A stretch of DNA of 64,000 bases from Nymphaea colorata (GCF_008831285.2 NC_045147.1:580001-644000); one strand, 5' to 3'. Shown: positions 12,086-25,900, counted from the first letter of the stretch. Notes: generated from the letters alone by a model not told the origin. Numbers and translations: made by a program.

Positions 12086-15060
12086 GCTATGTAACACGGG
12101 TACTGCTCTGAAGGAGCAGACCTGCACCGTACCGGATGGGTATGGGTGCAGCTCGGATACGCCGTTGATCGTACTGGGTATGGTCAATGTACTTGAGGTC
12201 AAATCCGACCATTTCCGAACTCGGTTTTGGTTTTTAACGTGTTTTACATTTAACGCTTTTTATATTTTTCACGTTAAAAATATCGAAACCCATCAAAATC
12301 TTTCATCGACAGCGGTTCTTCACTTCATCTTCACTGATAGAGACCGACGACGGGAGGTGAACGGCGAGCGGTGAATAGCGAGCAGTGAACAGCGATTCAC
12401 CTCAACGGTTCTGCTTCTTCCTCTTTGGCAAGCTCTTTCTTTTGGTCTTGCTTGGTCTTTAGGGCTTTATTTAGGATCTTTCGTTTGTTTTGTGAAGGTC
12501 GAGTTCCTTTCTTCATTTTTTGTTCTTCTGTTTTCTCATATGTGCCTTTCTAATCATTCTTGACCGGTTGATCAAGCTCTGTTCTTCCATTCTTCTGTTA
12601 ATGCATAAGACTATATTTTGTGGTTGTTGTTGTGTTAAAAACATCCAATATATCCTATTTTGTTTTGTGGAGATATTATGTTTCCTCTTCGTTATTTTTA
12701 ATATGACAGTACACAGATCGAGCTCTGTTCTTTTGTTTTGTGGAGATATCATGTCTCCTCTTCATTTTCATTTTTCTTACTCCAGAGTTGTTCAAATTGA
12801 CTTTTCTGGTTTTCCCCTTCCTCCTTTTACCTAGCTGCCCTTCATTTTTCAATTTTCTCAGTCGAAAATCGTTCAAAGTGGTTTGTCATGAGCAAGAGTG
12901 ATGAAGGTCTGTGAGCTCTTTCTTCCAATAACACGATTTTCATCTTTTTGGTAGATCATCTATTTTTTGTGTTTTTCTTCCATGTGTGCTTGCACTGTTT
13001 TCTGGTAGATCATCTGATTTTTTTTTACGTGTTTGAATTGTTGATATATATTTTCAGTTATCTCTTTATTGATTATAGTTTTTTGCTTTTCAGATATAAG
13101 TTGTAATGGCTGATAAAGGAAAAGAAATGATGCCTACAAGTAGAAGTGGAAATATGGCACGTAGCAGTAGTAGTGTTAATACCGCTGTTGTGGTAGAAAT
13201 GGATAATCCATCTCAACCTCTTTGACGCTATGTGAAAAAACTAGGAAAAGCTAGTGGTGGCGGTGGGTTTCGATCATAGTCATTTTACGGGCTCTTATAC
13301 ACATTGCAAGACACATTTATTGCATATCAAAGGCCATGGAATTAGACCATGCACAAAAATTAGCAATGAATTGATGAAGGTATTGAAAAAAGAACAAGAC
13401 GCAACTGAAACGAAAAAATCTTCAACCAAGTCAAGTGAACTATATGTTCCTCTTTATGCTATTGAAGAAGGTGAAGATGCTTCAACAAAAAGAAAAATAA
13501 ACATGTTCATTGGACCTACCAAAACAATAGCACAAGCATTCAAAAATATGGGAAGGGTAAAGATGGATAGAAGGATTGGAAGGTTCTTTTTTGCAAGTTC
13601 ACTTCTATTTAATGTAGCCAGAAATCCTTATTGAAAAGATGTTGTTACAAGTTTGGCTAATAGCAGTTTGGTTGATCATGTACCCCTGAGTTCATAAAAG
13701 TTGAGAACAATAATTATTCCATAAGAGAAGGTAAACATCGAAAAAATATTAGAGAAAAATAAATTTTCATGGACACAATATGGAGTATCCATTGTTTCTA
13801 ATGGGTGGACTGATATACAAAGACGGCTACTGATAAATTTTATTGCTTATTTGCTTAATTGACCAATCTTCTTGAAATGTGTTGATGCATTTGGGGAGAA
13901 TAAAAATGTTGTGCAAATGAGCAGGGATGAATTTGGCAAGTGATCCCAAGTATAGTCACATATTTTGAACTCCTTGTGTGGCACACAGTATAAATCTAGC
14001 ATTTAAAAGTGTTTGCAACTCATCAAAAGATTATACAAACACTATTAAATTGTGTTCATGGATAGAGGAGCTTGATCATGATGTCAAAAACATCAGAAAT
14101 TTTGTTTTAAACCACCACAATGCTCTTGTTGTATTTAATAAGCATTCTGATTTGAAATTGTTGAAGGTAGGAGAAGCTCGTTTTACATCCATTATTGTAA
14201 TGATAAAAAGAATAAAGCATGTGAAACATGCATTAACACTTATGGTGGACAATGATTGGGAGTTTTATCGGAGTGATGACATTGTGAAGGTTCGAGAAAT
14301 TAAAAAATGTATTTTAGATGATGAATGGTGAGATAAGATTACATATTTTCTGCAGTTTACAGAGCCTATTTGGCAGATGCTGAGAGAAGTTGGTAAAGAA
14401 GGGCACATGCTTCATAGAGTTTATGATATGTGGGATAACATGATTGAAAAAATTCAAAACATCATTTTTAGACATGAGAAGAAGAATGTTGCACTTGATG
14501 ATCATGAGTTTTTCGATTATGTGCATAAAATTTTAGTAAAAAAATGGAATAGAAGCAATAACCCTTTGCATTGTATGGTACACTCCTTAAATCCCAAATA
14601 TTATGGACAAACAAGGTTGGCAGGAAGTACTTGTTGTGTTCCTCCTAATCGAGATCCGGAAATATCAAACAATAGGGAGATATGTTTGGGAAGACTATTT
14701 TTTTTATTCTCATCAGTTGAAGATAATAAATAATGAGTTTGTGAGCTTCTCCGATGGAATAAGTGATTCATTACAAGCTGCAATGGCAAGAGATGAAGAA
14801 GATCCTGCTAATTGGTGGTTATGTTTTGGAGCATCGAGACCAAATCTCCAACAACTTGCATTGAAGTTATTATCTCAACCTGCAACCTCTTCATGTTGTG
14901 AAAGAAACTGGAGCATTTATTCTCAAATTCACAACACCAAGAGAAATAAGCTAACTAGTAAGCGAGTAGAAGATTTATTTTAAGTCTACTCCAACCTACA
15001 CTTACTTTCATGTACTTCAGATGATGTGTATTCTCTTGCTCAAAGTATCAGAGATACCAG
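12086..15060 (+). mobile_element. hAT transposon copy 1 (hAT1), right end missing
   Basis: The left terminus TATGTAACACGGGTAC (from 12088) resembles the hAT2 terminus TATGATACCATGGTAC. It is followed by GC-rich subterminal sequence, a leader of about 1 kb and a broken transposase. After the dimerisation domain the sequence passes into copia at about 15060-15110 with no right terminal repeat, so the right end was lost or separated when the copia element arrived or during later deletion. Confidence 0.75.
13106..14985 (+). pseudogene. hAT1 transposase, inactivated
   Basis: Starts MADKGKEMMPTSRSG after an acceptor-like CTTTTCAG. A BED-type zinc-finger region follows (GSYTHCKTHLLHIKGHGIRP, about 13260-13350), then a transposase core with SNGWTDIQRR at about 13800 (DUF659-like) and a middle helical domain (about 13980-14330). 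The C-terminal hAT dimerisation domain (about 14800-14980) has LALKLLSQPATSSCCERNWS. Normal hAT transposases are about 600-750 residues, and the domain order is intact. The frame is broken by a TGA at 13223-13225, further stops (for example after NPY at 13632) and frameshifts. It was a nuclear DNA-binding cut-and-paste enzyme. It is closely related to hAT2. Confidence 0.85.
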
Positions 15061-15099
15061 AGCACATTGTAATCGATAAGAGAAATTATCTCAGCCCAT

Positions 15100-18000
15100 C
15101 TCTGTTTTCCTTTATAGTATCAGAGCAATCACAAAGAAAGGTCACATCCATGGCTTTCCCCAGTACTCCCATCGCATCAAACCAGTAGTTTCCTTACCCA
15201 TCCAAGTTGAATGTAGCCAATTTTGTATCCATAATGCTTTCTCAAACATATTTCTTCCTATGGAAAACATAGGTGCTTTGCCTTATTGAGAGCCAAGATT
15301 TGCAGGGGTTCATTAATGGAGAAGTCGCTGCACCAAATCAACTTATCATCAATGGTAGCAAGCAGGAAGTTACCTACAATGGAAGAAGTCGGATCGCCTC
15401 CTGCATGGATGGATCATAGGTACACTCTTGAAGGATATTCTAGGCTTGGTTGTTGGATTGGAAACAACACAACAGGTGTGGAAAACACTTGAAGAAGAAT
15501 ATGCATTGGATTCCCAAGAGAGAGAATGTTGCTTGCTGCAAAAGTTGTAGGAGAAGAAAAACATGATATGGCAGATTACATCTGAATTTTCAAAGGTACA
15601 TGTGACAAACTTCAGACGATTGGAAAACCAGTGAAAGATTACACCAAGGTTTTCCTCCTCTTGAATGGATTCAGACCAGAATATGAATCTTTCATCATGT
15701 CTATGTTGAAGCCCCTAGTTCCATCTTATAAGGAGGTTGTCTCGCTACTCCAAAGCCATGAAACAATGAAGCTGCTCAATGGATACAAAAAAACATTCTG
15801 CACCAATCTACACTCAAAGACATGGATTCAATAGCAATCATGGAGGATGAGGAAAACCAACATTCTCTTCTCAAGGTAGAGGGTTTTACCCATACAACCG
15901 AGGACAACAAGAGAAACCAGGAAACTCAAATAGGGCACCACATAACCAAATGGATATACAACAAAAATCAGCGGACAACAAAGCCAAAGCTACAATAAAC
16001 AAAGAAAAAGGTATTATCTGTCAAATTTGTTCTAAACCAATTCACTTTGCACTTAGATGTTGGTTCAGGTTTAATGATGCCTACAAAGCAAAAGATACTA
16101 TTGAGGCACTGGTGGTAGTAACTATGGCCGACAACCAAGATCATTCATGGTTTCTAGACTTTGGAGTGACATCACACGTAACCTCAGGCACATGTATGCT
16201 TGAAAATTTATCTAAATACAAAGAAAAAGATAGAGTACTAGTTGGTAATGGAAATGCTCTTAAGATCACTAATGTTGGAAATGCTAAAATCAGTTCCAAA
16301 GATGGATTACAGTTAAGAAATGTGTTGGTTGTTCCTGAAATTAAGATGAATTTGATGTCAATAAGCTAGTTGACAAACGATTTACTAGTCGATTTTTGTT
16401 TTTCACATGATCGCTTCCGAATCAAGAATAGGGAGTTAGGACGAGTGATTGGTAAAGGCCAATGGCAAGGTGATCCTTACGTTCTTGCAGCTGAAATAAA
16501 GGAGGCATGCTTCTCGGATCGTCAAAGGGTGGTTAGTCTAGAGATATGGCATAGGAGATTAGCTCATGTTAATTTTGGAGTTTAAAAGTTTTTGAATAGA
16601 CAAAACCAAATCTGTAGCTCAAATATTACGGAAAGAAATATGTTGGTTGTTCTATGGCAAAATCTTCTCATCTACCTTTCTTTTCTATTGATAACCAGGA
16701 ATCACAACCTTTTGACATATTGCATTGTGATTTGTGGGGTCTATCACTAAATTCAGCTGCCTTTTCCCTTTAAAAGAGAAATTTGAATTTGTGCTATGTT
16801 TTGAAAGGTTCATAACATATGTAAAGAATCAATTTAATAAAATGATCAAAGTGTTCCACTCAGATAGTGGAATAGAATTTGATAATTTCAGGATGGAGAA
16901 AATTTTTCAAGAAAATGGGATTCAACACAGGATGTCATATCCATACATGCTACAACAAAATGGACTGGCAAAGAGAAAACATATGGTTGTTATAGAACTC
17001 AGCTTAGCTATGTTGTTCCATGCTGGTTTGCCTCCCAAATATTGGGTTGAGTCATTCAATACTGTTGTTTGGGTTCATAATAGAGTTCCTTCGCTTGGTC
17101 TGAACATGACCTCCCATATAAAAATTTATTTAGAACTAAGTCTGACTATAGTTATATGAGAACCTTCAGATGTTTATGCTACCCATACCTAAGAGATTAT
17201 GCCAAGCATAATCGAGGATCATTGCCTGCATTTTCTTGAGCTATAGTGCGGTGCATGTCAAAATAGGATGTGTTAGGCATTGTATTTTGATGGGTATAAA
17301 TTTTCATTCAAAGATATAGATGATACAAGAATTGAAATTTCTGAAGATGAATATGAAGCATGGTTTTCTATTGATGAAGAGGCAAGTAAAAGCCCACTTA
17401 CTGGAGAATAAAAACAAAACATTGACCATGACATAACAGCAAGTGATGTCACAACAATGCATGGAATAGAGGAAGAGAGTCGAGTTGATCTTAAACAACC
17501 TACTGGTTCACAAGGTGGCAGCATGGACAATGGTGAACAAAGAGTAGAGTAGGGTAACATGGAGGGGATTGCTACATCCTCCAATGAACAGCCTGAAACC
17601 GACCAAGTAGAGACAACTTCAACACATGTTCCCATGAGGCAAATGGTGACTCATTCAATGCATGGAATAGTGAAATTGAACCCTCGGTATTTGCTCACTT
17701 GCGAGACATTGCATGAACCAAACACCATTAAAGAAGCTTTATCATATGTAGGTTGGACAGCTGCAATGGAGGAAGAAATTAATGCTCTCAAACAAAGACA
17801 AACATGGGATTTGTTACATAAAGAACAGCCTATGCATATTATTCACTGCAAATGTGTATTTAAGACCAAGGTAAAAGCATATGGAAGCTTAGAGTGATTA
17901 AAGACAAGGATCATGGCTAAGGAATACAACCAACTTCTAGGTATAGATTTTGTGGAGACATTTTTGCTTGTTATTAAACCTACAACAATCAGAATTATCT

Positions 18001-18916
18001 TCACTTTTGCTCTATCTAGAGGATGGATGATACATGAAATTGATATAAAAAATGCATTTCTCCATGGCAAGCTCGAAGAACTTGTGTGTATGGAACAAGC
18101 ACTAGGATTCAAGGACTCATACCAGCTCAATCATGTTTGTAAGTTAAACAAAAACATATATGGATTGCGTCAATCTGCTAGAATGTGATTTAATAAATTT
18201 AGCAATTTTCTATTGGACTATGGATTTTTTTGTAGTCTAGCAGTCTCCTCTTTATTCATATGCAAAGGAAATTGTGGAGCTAGATGGTTACTTCTGCGTG
18301 TCGATGACATACTAATAACTGGTGACATGCCCAACACATTGAAGGAATTCATTTCAGATATTAGCCACACCTTTGCTATGAAAGATTTAGGAAGCGTCCA
18401 TCATTTCATTGGTATACAGGTACAATATAGAGAAAAAGATATATTTTTGAACCAAACCAGATATGCCAAGGTGATCCTCCAACAAGCTAACATGCTAAAT
18501 TGCAAGTCTAGCAATACTCCCATGGGAGAATCCCCCTACTATAATCAGTTGAAATCAAACCTTTAGGATGCTACTTTTGCCAGGAGCTTGGTTGGGAGCT
18601 TACAATACTTGATGTTCACACACCTGCATTTGGTTTATAGCTTGAATTTTGTGTCACAGTATATGCAATTACCATCACAATTTCACTTCTAGCTAGTCAA
18701 GAAAATCCTCAAATATGTAAAGGCCACTATCAATTATGGTTTAAGGATAAAACCTACAACTTCTATGCTTCTTCAAGGGCACTCGGATGCTGATTGGGCA
18801 GGCTATAGCATATACCTTGTGCCTAATTGCATCTCCAACTCTGCTAAGAAGCAGCCCACCATAGGGCAGGGCAATCAAGTTCAGAGGCAAAGTATTGTGC
18901 ACTAGTTGCTACTGCT
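15100..18916 (+). pseudogene. Ty1/copia element, gag-pol, decayed and interrupted
   Basis: A plus-strand copia polyprotein. A primer-binding-like GTATCAGAGCAATC lies at about 15116, after only a fragment of a 5' LTR. Then gag (about 15280-15830); zinc knuckle CQICSKPIHFALRCW (about 16020-16065); protease with DFGVTSHVTS (normally D-S-G); GAG-pre-integrase LEIWHRRLAHVNFG; integrase with HSDSGIEFDNF and QQNGLAKRKH (the catalytic Glu replaced by Lys); reverse transcriptase with EIDIKNAFLHG and RVDDILITG (normally Y-V-D-D); and the start of RNase H with GHSDADWAG. Many stops and frameshifts. The RNase H reading stops at 18916, where Gypsy1 is inserted, and resumes at 37571. Confidence 0.9.
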
Positions 18917-20561
18917 TGTTCGCATACCCAAAATTTCATTTTTGGTTTTGGAGTGTTTCAAAAAAATGAGTTGTTTTGAAAATAAAAAAGAAAGGGACTC
19001 ACCCGTCGGTACGAGGATCGACCATTCCTGGCGCCCTTACGAGGGGTAATCAATCCAAGGGCTATGTTTATTATTCATGTATGTCGTTTTGGCTTAAACA
19101 TCTTTTTCATTCTATATGCGGTGTAGAAAAATATTGAAAGTTTGATATTTCAAACTTTTGAAAAGGTTAAAGCATTACTTGAGAATGTGAAATATTTTAG
19201 GAAAAACTAGAATTGAGAAATCATTGTAAATACCATTTGGAAAGCTTAGGAAATCATTTTGAACTCATTTTAGTGTTCATTTAAGACTTTAAGTAGGTTT
19301 GAGATTTTGCTCTAATTCGGTTACTACATAGTTAGAGCTCCATCTCATCTTACTTAAGTTTTTTTAAAGATGTGCTTGTGGTCATTTGTGGTATTAAGTG
19401 AATGTGGATGCATAAATGCATTGATCATATATGGTTCATTCATACCACAACTTTCATCTAAATGCATTCTTACCATCACGTGCATCTAAGATTTTTGTTT
19501 TCATATTTATCATATATAAGAAGGAAAAAATTTTGAAAATGGATTGGGGTTGTAGACCATCAAACATGAATTCAATATTGGGTCATTACTTGATTTTTGG
19601 TCTTGATAAAGTCGGTAAATAAAAAAATCACGAGAAAAAAATGTTAAAAAGAATAAATATGAAAAACTCTCATGAAAAGAAAGAGATGGAGATATAGAGA
19701 AAGACATGCATATACGTGTACATACCATCATATATACACATATATGAAAGTTTAAAAGAAAAGGGGTATTGATTTGAAGAAAAAGAGAGATTTTAGAGTA
19801 AAAGAGAAATATACATTTGTATATATGTATATGTATAAGAAATTTTGTATGGGAAGATATTTGACTTGAAAAGAGAAATAAAATATTCAAAAGATATGAA
19901 ATAGAAGACATGTATATACGCATTCATGTGCACATGAAAATTTGTAAAATAGAATGTGGAAGCATTGAGAGAGAATGATAAAGGGAATCATCATGTGCAC
20001 ATATATGTATATAACATGTAAATACATACATGTCTTCAAGAGATTCGAAATCAAGAAATAGCTTAAAATAACCGACTTCAAGTTTAATGTAGGCCGGAGG
20101 GGAGATTGGACTCATGCAAAAGCCTAAGCTAAGCCTTCAAAGCCATATTAGAAAGGGTCTTTCGAAAACATTTTGGAAAGCATGATTTCAAATATTTTTA
20201 TATATGAACATAAAACATGATCATTTCATTGTTTACAAGGGAATATGTTTCTTCCATCGTTGGGTATAGAAGATAATCAAACCATATGATAAAATGCTCA
20301 TTAGGGTTCCTGAGTTCCTAATCGGATCAATAGAACGCAAAATAGCGCAAAATGACATGAAAATGCATATTAACATGTACATTTTCGTGAGAGTTTCCCC
20401 CAGGTTGGACAAGTCTCAACCTTAAAAATTAACATAAGAATAAAGAGAAAATCCCAAACCATACCTTCATTCTCACCGTGCATTCACATATAAATGGAAA
20501 ATCAACCAACTATGCATAGATAATATCTTGAAACAAAGCAATATTCAAGGAAAGAGAGAGA

Positions 20562-21086
20562 GCATGATTCAACCATAAAATGAAATATCATCTCATCTTC
20601 TCATGCTCTCAGTGCACTCGAGCATAGTCTCTTGACTCTAAAATAGAGATTGAGAGCTATCTCATATGGTCATGGGAAGATGAAGAGAAGAGAAAAAAAT
20701 GAAACCAAAACAAGGCTATATTTAAGAAAAGATTGAACATGATGCAATCATAAAATGAAATGCCATCTCTTCTTCTCATGCTCCCGGTGCACTCGAGCAT
20801 AGCTTTTTGATTTTAAAATAGAGATTGACAGCTATCTTATATGGTCATGGGGAGATGAAGATGAGAAGAAAGAAGAAAACCAAAACAATGCTATATTTCA
20901 GAAAATAGATGGCATGCTTCAATCATAAAATGAAATGTTGCTTCACCTTCTCATGCTCACGGTGCACCCAAGAATAGACCATTGACTCTAAAATAGAAAT
21001 TTTAGAGCTACATTGTATAGCCATGGGGAGATGAAGAATGGAAAAAATAAAGAAAAGCATGGAGTGGGATGAGGGTTACATACCTC
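20562..21086. repeat. three tandem 175-bp repeats inside the Gypsy1 3' LTR
   Basis: Units start at 20562, 20737 and 20912, exactly 175 bp apart. Each begins near GCATGATTCAACCATAAAAT and includes a GTGCACTCGAGCATAG-type segment, AAAATAGAGATT and a CATGGGGAGATGAAG-type segment. The other LTR has the same structure at 35952, 36127 and 36302, so it predates this insertion. Confidence 0.9.
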
Positions 21087-21624
21087 TTATGAGAATGATG
21101 TTGAGAAGAAAATGACCACCCTTGCTTGGAATGATCTTAGATTCACCTTGAGTAGAAATCCAAGATGATGAAGATGAGGTTTCCAAGAGATCTTTGTGCT
21201 CTTTTAAAGAGTTGTAGCTTGATGAAGTTTGCTCCAAGTTGGAGAAGAAGAAGAAGAATGAGAAGGAAATGGATGAAGAGAGCTAAAAACTCTAAGTCCT
21301 CAAGTGAGAATGCACTAGAGCTTCTCCAAGGCTAGCTCCTTGCCCAAGAGGGAGAAAATGGGGGTATTTATAGAGTTTTGGAGTCAAAACTCAAAATTCA
21401 AATTTTTTTAAATTTCACAACATTTTCATGCGAATTTCAAATAATTTTGCATTATTTTCAATATTTTTTGAAAAGAAATAGGTTTGAAATGAGTATGATT
21501 GGTCATTAGCCTTAAAATTCATTTTTTGAGGTGTAGGGAAGACTAATGCCCACTAAAAATGTTCAAAAATGCCCTCCAACGATCAATTTTTGAAGAAAAA
21601 TGGGGCCTACGCACAAGGCAAGCT

Positions 21625-21830
21625 CCATAAGGCATCTTCGGCAACGCTTGCGCACGTTGCTGGCTCCCACGCGCGGTTGTGCATTGCACGACGCACGATC
21701 GCACGGTCGTGCGTGGTCATGCGACTGCGTTGTCGCACGAGCGCAATGCTATCATGCTCGATTGCACGCGCGCGGTCGTGCGTGGTCATGCGACTGCGTT
21801 GTCGCACGAGCGCGCGTCGCGAGACACACA
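21625..21830. other. CpG-rich palindromic patch in the 3' LTR with 41-bp duplication
   Basis: A GC-rich island in AT-rich DNA, full of GTGCG/CGCAC and GATCGCAC palindromes. A 41-bp segment beginning CGGTCGTGCGTGGTCATGCG occurs at 21704-21744 and again at 21773-21813. The matching patch in the 5' LTR (about 37025-37150) lacks this duplication and has more TG/CA at CpG sites, consistent with methylation decay. Confidence 0.75.
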
Positions 21831-22262
21831 TAAAAAAAAAATTAAATTTAAATAAAATCAAATAAAATAAAAAATGTTGTTTATATAGGAAGCATAAAAC
21901 ATATTTTTTCAAAAAAAATGTGTAAAAGAAAATGTTTTTGTTAAAAATGGGTGGCCAACTCTATTTCGGGCCACTCCATGCTTGTTTTGAATTCAATTTT
22001 GGTTCAGTCGGTTGTCGACTCGTTCAAGTGTGCAACTTGGGTTTAAAACATGTTTTGTTGTGAGAATGAGACCTTAAAACAAAGGGAAGGTCTGCACACA
22101 CGCGACGCTCAAATTTTGTCGTTTCGCACTTAATTTCGAATTTTAGGTTTGAAATGCTTGATTTGAATATGAACTTGGGTTTTGCATCTAATTTAGATCC
22201 AAAATTAGATTTTGTGTTTTGGTAAAAGAGTGTAGCATTTTCGAAAAATTTGGGTGATTACA

Positions 22263-22649
22263 GATGCCCCTTTTTGTTACTAAGCCAGCACTAGCCGTGC
22301 TTAGTGACAAAGATAAACACCCCAGATTTTTCAAACAAAACATGTGTAGAGTGATGTTTCAGGCTTACCCTCTCACTTGGTTGTTTGAGCTTAAATTGCA
22401 AGATTAACCCCCTTAAAATGGATTGCTTTAGCTTGCATTGTAGGTTTGACCCCTTACCTACGTGGGTTGTCCTCATATTGTAGGTTTTACCCTTTACCTC
22501 CATGGGCTGCTCTCAAATCTGAATTGATAATAAAAAAATGCCCTAGTGTAATTGTCATGTTTTACGACTGGGAAGAATCCAAATTGAATGGTAGATTGGA
22601 TGTGAAAACATAAATATTTGTCATTGATTGGAAAATGGATACAAAAGGA
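22263..22649 (-). other. Gypsy1 3' untranslated region and polypurine tract
   Basis: Non-coding between the end of pol and the 3' LTR. Next to the LTR the minus strand has AAAAAGGGGCATC (22263-22275), a plausible polypurine tract. Repeated motifs of the type GGTAAGGGGTCAAACCTAC occur at about 22380-22510; the same motif is tandemly repeated in Gypsy2 at 45080-45190. Confidence 0.6.
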
Positions 22650-22925
22650 CTAGGCATAGAATTTCTTGATGTGAAGAGCATTAACAGGATGAACATGTTT
22701 CAACCCATCAGCATCAATCACTCGGTATGAATTATGGGGCAAGGCTTCCTCAATAACATATGGGTCTTCCCAGTTTGGTGCCCACTTACCTCGCAGCCGT
22801 CCTCTAAGGTACACCGCCGATCGTAGGACTAAGTCATTCACTTTGAACTGTCTCTCGATAGCTGACTTGGCAAACTATTTGGCGTCCCTTTGGCGATAGG
22901 CTTCAACGTGTTCGGCTGCTTTTAA
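22650..22925 (-). pseudogene. Gypsy1 pol C-terminus (downstream of hAT2)
   Basis: Minus-strand frame AEHVEAYRQRDAK, then FKVNDLVLRSAVYLRGRL and ending ALHIKKFYA, the C-terminal region of a gypsy integrase (the usual KVGDLVLRR-type segment). It is the direct continuation of the frame at 27396-27600, from which hAT2 separates it. Gypsy2 has the uninterrupted version at 44640-44938. Confidence 0.85.
22918..22925. other. hAT2 target-site duplication, left copy
   Basis: GCTTTTAA, repeated exactly at 27388-27395. It flanks hAT2 and shares sequence with the interrupted Gypsy1 pol frame. Confidence 0.9.
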
Positions 22926-25900
22926 CCTATGATACCATGGTACGGCTAATTTGAAGCCACACTCGCGTCGACGCGACGCGGGTGCGGATTCGGGTGCGGG
23001 TGCGACCCTGATTCGCACCCAAGACCGTCAACGCTGAGTCGGGTGCAGTCAAATGCACCCGACTAAAAATGTCATTTATTGACACGCACCCGACTCGTGT
23101 CAAACGTGAGTCGGGTGCGATCAAAAACGAGTCTGGCCATTTTTGTCCTTTTTAGGGTTTTTTTTAATTTTCAAGAAATGAACAAAATTAGTTGGGCATG
23201 GGTGCACGGCTTTTTTTTCCCCCTTTGAACGCTTTCTTCGTTCTCTCTCTTTGCTGCAATCCCTTCCACCAGCGGTAGCTTCCTCCCTGTCCGGCGACCG
23301 GCGGTAGTTTCCTCTCTGTCCAGCGACCGGAGTTGGCTGCGATCATCTCTTCTGGCGGCATCCAGGTATTTCGTTTTCTCCAGCCGTCTATCTCCCTCCA
23401 CTGTTTTCCCCATTTCGTTTTCTTCCTCAACCTCAACCCTCTTTCAAATTTCAATGCCCCTATTTTCTCTCATTTTCTCCAGCCATCTTGTCACCATCAT
23501 TCCCTTCTATATCTGTGAAATGTTTCTCTTGAGCTCTTGTGAGTCTGTGACCTTGTTCTTAGGACATGGTATTACCATATTGGCTATTGCCTATTGCAGA
23601 CTTTCTCTCTCGATTACTATTACAGGACAGTATAGGTTAGCATCATATATTATATAAATGATTGTCTCTACTTCTTAATTCTTATATTGGCAAAAATAGC
23701 ATGCTTGATTGCTTTCTCCTTCTTCGCAAGTTTCATATGCCATGACTGCTCTAAAATCACATTTGCAAACATGGTGGGGTTAGCAGTACCGCTCTGAAAT
23801 TTTATTGGCTGCTCTTAGCCGTTAATGCAAGCAAAGAATGAATGCAAATTTTTTAGCCGCACCATGGTATCATAGTTTATTGGCTGACATTATTTATTTG
23901 CTTTTGTTCACATTTTTTTTTACATTCTATCGTCTGGTTTATCATATATCAAAATCAAATAGTTTGAAAGATTGCTTTGTCAAATAGTTTCATCTATGGC
24001 TTGTTCAAGCCAATGGATCTCAAAGTAATTTTTTTTTTAATCTAAAATATTGATCTCAAAGCCAATGGACAACAATGAATTCATTGTTGGCACTCTGATG
24101 TGAACAATGGTTAAGCGAATCGGCTGAATCAAATTGGAATCGTTTATGAGTTGTGTTGAAGTTAAAATGATCTCTCTTTTATATAAAAATATCAGAGAGC
24201 AACAAAATGAATAAACTTGAAAATATAAAGTGTTAGAACCATGATTATGCTTCGTGTGTCGTCCTCGAATTGAACCATGTGTTAAATGTTGAAGAGGTCT
24301 GTTTCCATTTGAATAGGCCGATTCAAGTGATTCAGCAAAGGTTTAGCTTCAGGAGTTGTTGAGTCATGCTCAATTATCATAGTTGTCTGCATATCATGAT
24401 TCTCTCTTTGTTGTTCTATTTTTTTTTCATGTTATTCTTCTGCCATTGGCACTTGGGCTGAACATATGCATGATGGCTGATGCAGTGGTTGATCAAAATG
24501 CTAGCTCTCCTTATGCTTGATTGGTGCTTAATGTTAAGATTTGGTTTCTTGATTTTCTCACTTGCTAGCCTCTTGTCATTTATTCAATCTGAATGTCACT
24601 TGAATTTTTGCAATTATTGTTTCATATCCATAGATAGTTTTAAAATTAAAGCTCATTGTTCGATGTTCTACCTGTGCAACAGTGCAAGAGCTGGTCAACA
24701 CTAGATAAAGTGATAAACCATAAAAGATGGCAAATAGAAGGAAAGTAAAAGAAGTTGTTTCAGATTCTCCTGCAATAGGTTCTTCATCTAGTGTGAATGT
24801 ATATGAAGGTGATGTTTCAAAGTCTTCTACGGTACCTGGTGAAGCATATGCATCTGAAAAACAACCACTATGAAAAGAAATGAAAGTGGTCACTAAAGAT
24901 GTAGGCAGTGGTGGTGGAAATGTGAATTTTGTATACAAATATTGTGAAGCTACATTTATAGGATCTTACACAAGAATTAAGGCACATTTGTTGAAGTTGT
25001 CAGGTTGTGAAATTCGAGGATGTCAAAAAATTTCTACAGAAAAAGCTCGAGAGTTCAAGAGGTTGCAAGATCGTGGTGATGCAATCCACAACAAGAAGAG
25101 AACAAGTATTATTGTGACAAATCCTAAGTGCTCTGATAGGAAAAAAAGACTATGAAGGCATGTTTTGATTCTTGTGGATGGGCAGAAATAGATAAAGTGA
25201 TTGCTAAGTTTTTCTATTCTAGTTGCATTCCATTCAATGTAGCTAGAAATCCATTTTGGAAGAAGGCTTGTACTATGCTTGCAAATATCAAATTATCAGG
25301 ATATATATCTCCATGTTCAGAAAGGTTGCATACATCACTTCTTCAAAATGAAAAAAACGAGGTTGAGCAAAGTTTAGAAAGGAAAAAGTTTACATGGAAC
25401 ACGACTAGGGTATCAATTGTTTCTGATGGGTGGACAGATGTTCAAAGATGTCCACTAATTAATTTCATTGTCATTGTATATGATGAACCAATATTTTTTA
25501 AGGCAGTTGATGCATCTGGAGAATATAAAGATGCTAGATATTAGAAGCAATTATTTACAGAAGCCATCAAGGAGATTGGTCCTGATAAAGTGGTGCAGCT
25601 CATTACAGACAATGTCGTTGTATGCAAAAGTACTGGACTTAGTTTGAGGTATGATTCTCCACATATTTTTTGGACTCCATGTATTGCACACGAATTTAGC
25701 ACTAAAGGACATATGCAATCCTCCAAGTGAAGATGTAGATCCCAAGGGACATGAGCTATTCTCATGGATTCAAGAGATTGAAAAAGATGCAAGAAATATT
25801 AGAAATTTCATCATCAATCACCAACATGCATTGTTTCTTTTTAGTAGTTATTCTGATTTGAGATTGTTAAAGGTTGCAAAGACAAGATTTGCTTCAATAA

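Larger units (their letters stand above)
18917..22262 (-). repeat. Gypsy1 3' LTR (3.35 kb)
   Basis: On the plus strand it begins TGTTCGCATACCC and ends GGGTGATTACA, pairing with 34310-37570. It contains three 175-bp tandem repeats (starting 20562, 20737 and 20912) and a CpG-rich palindromic patch (about 21625-21830). Many AT-rich dinucleotide-like runs lie around 19690-20030. Confidence 0.93.

Noticed and set aside
21569-21865. Overlapping open frames on both strands in the CpG-rich LTR patch, giving Arg/Ala/Cys-rich proteins
   Set aside because: Composition reflects the GTGCG/CGCAC palindromes; all lie inside the LTR and have no family match or conservation in the other LTR.
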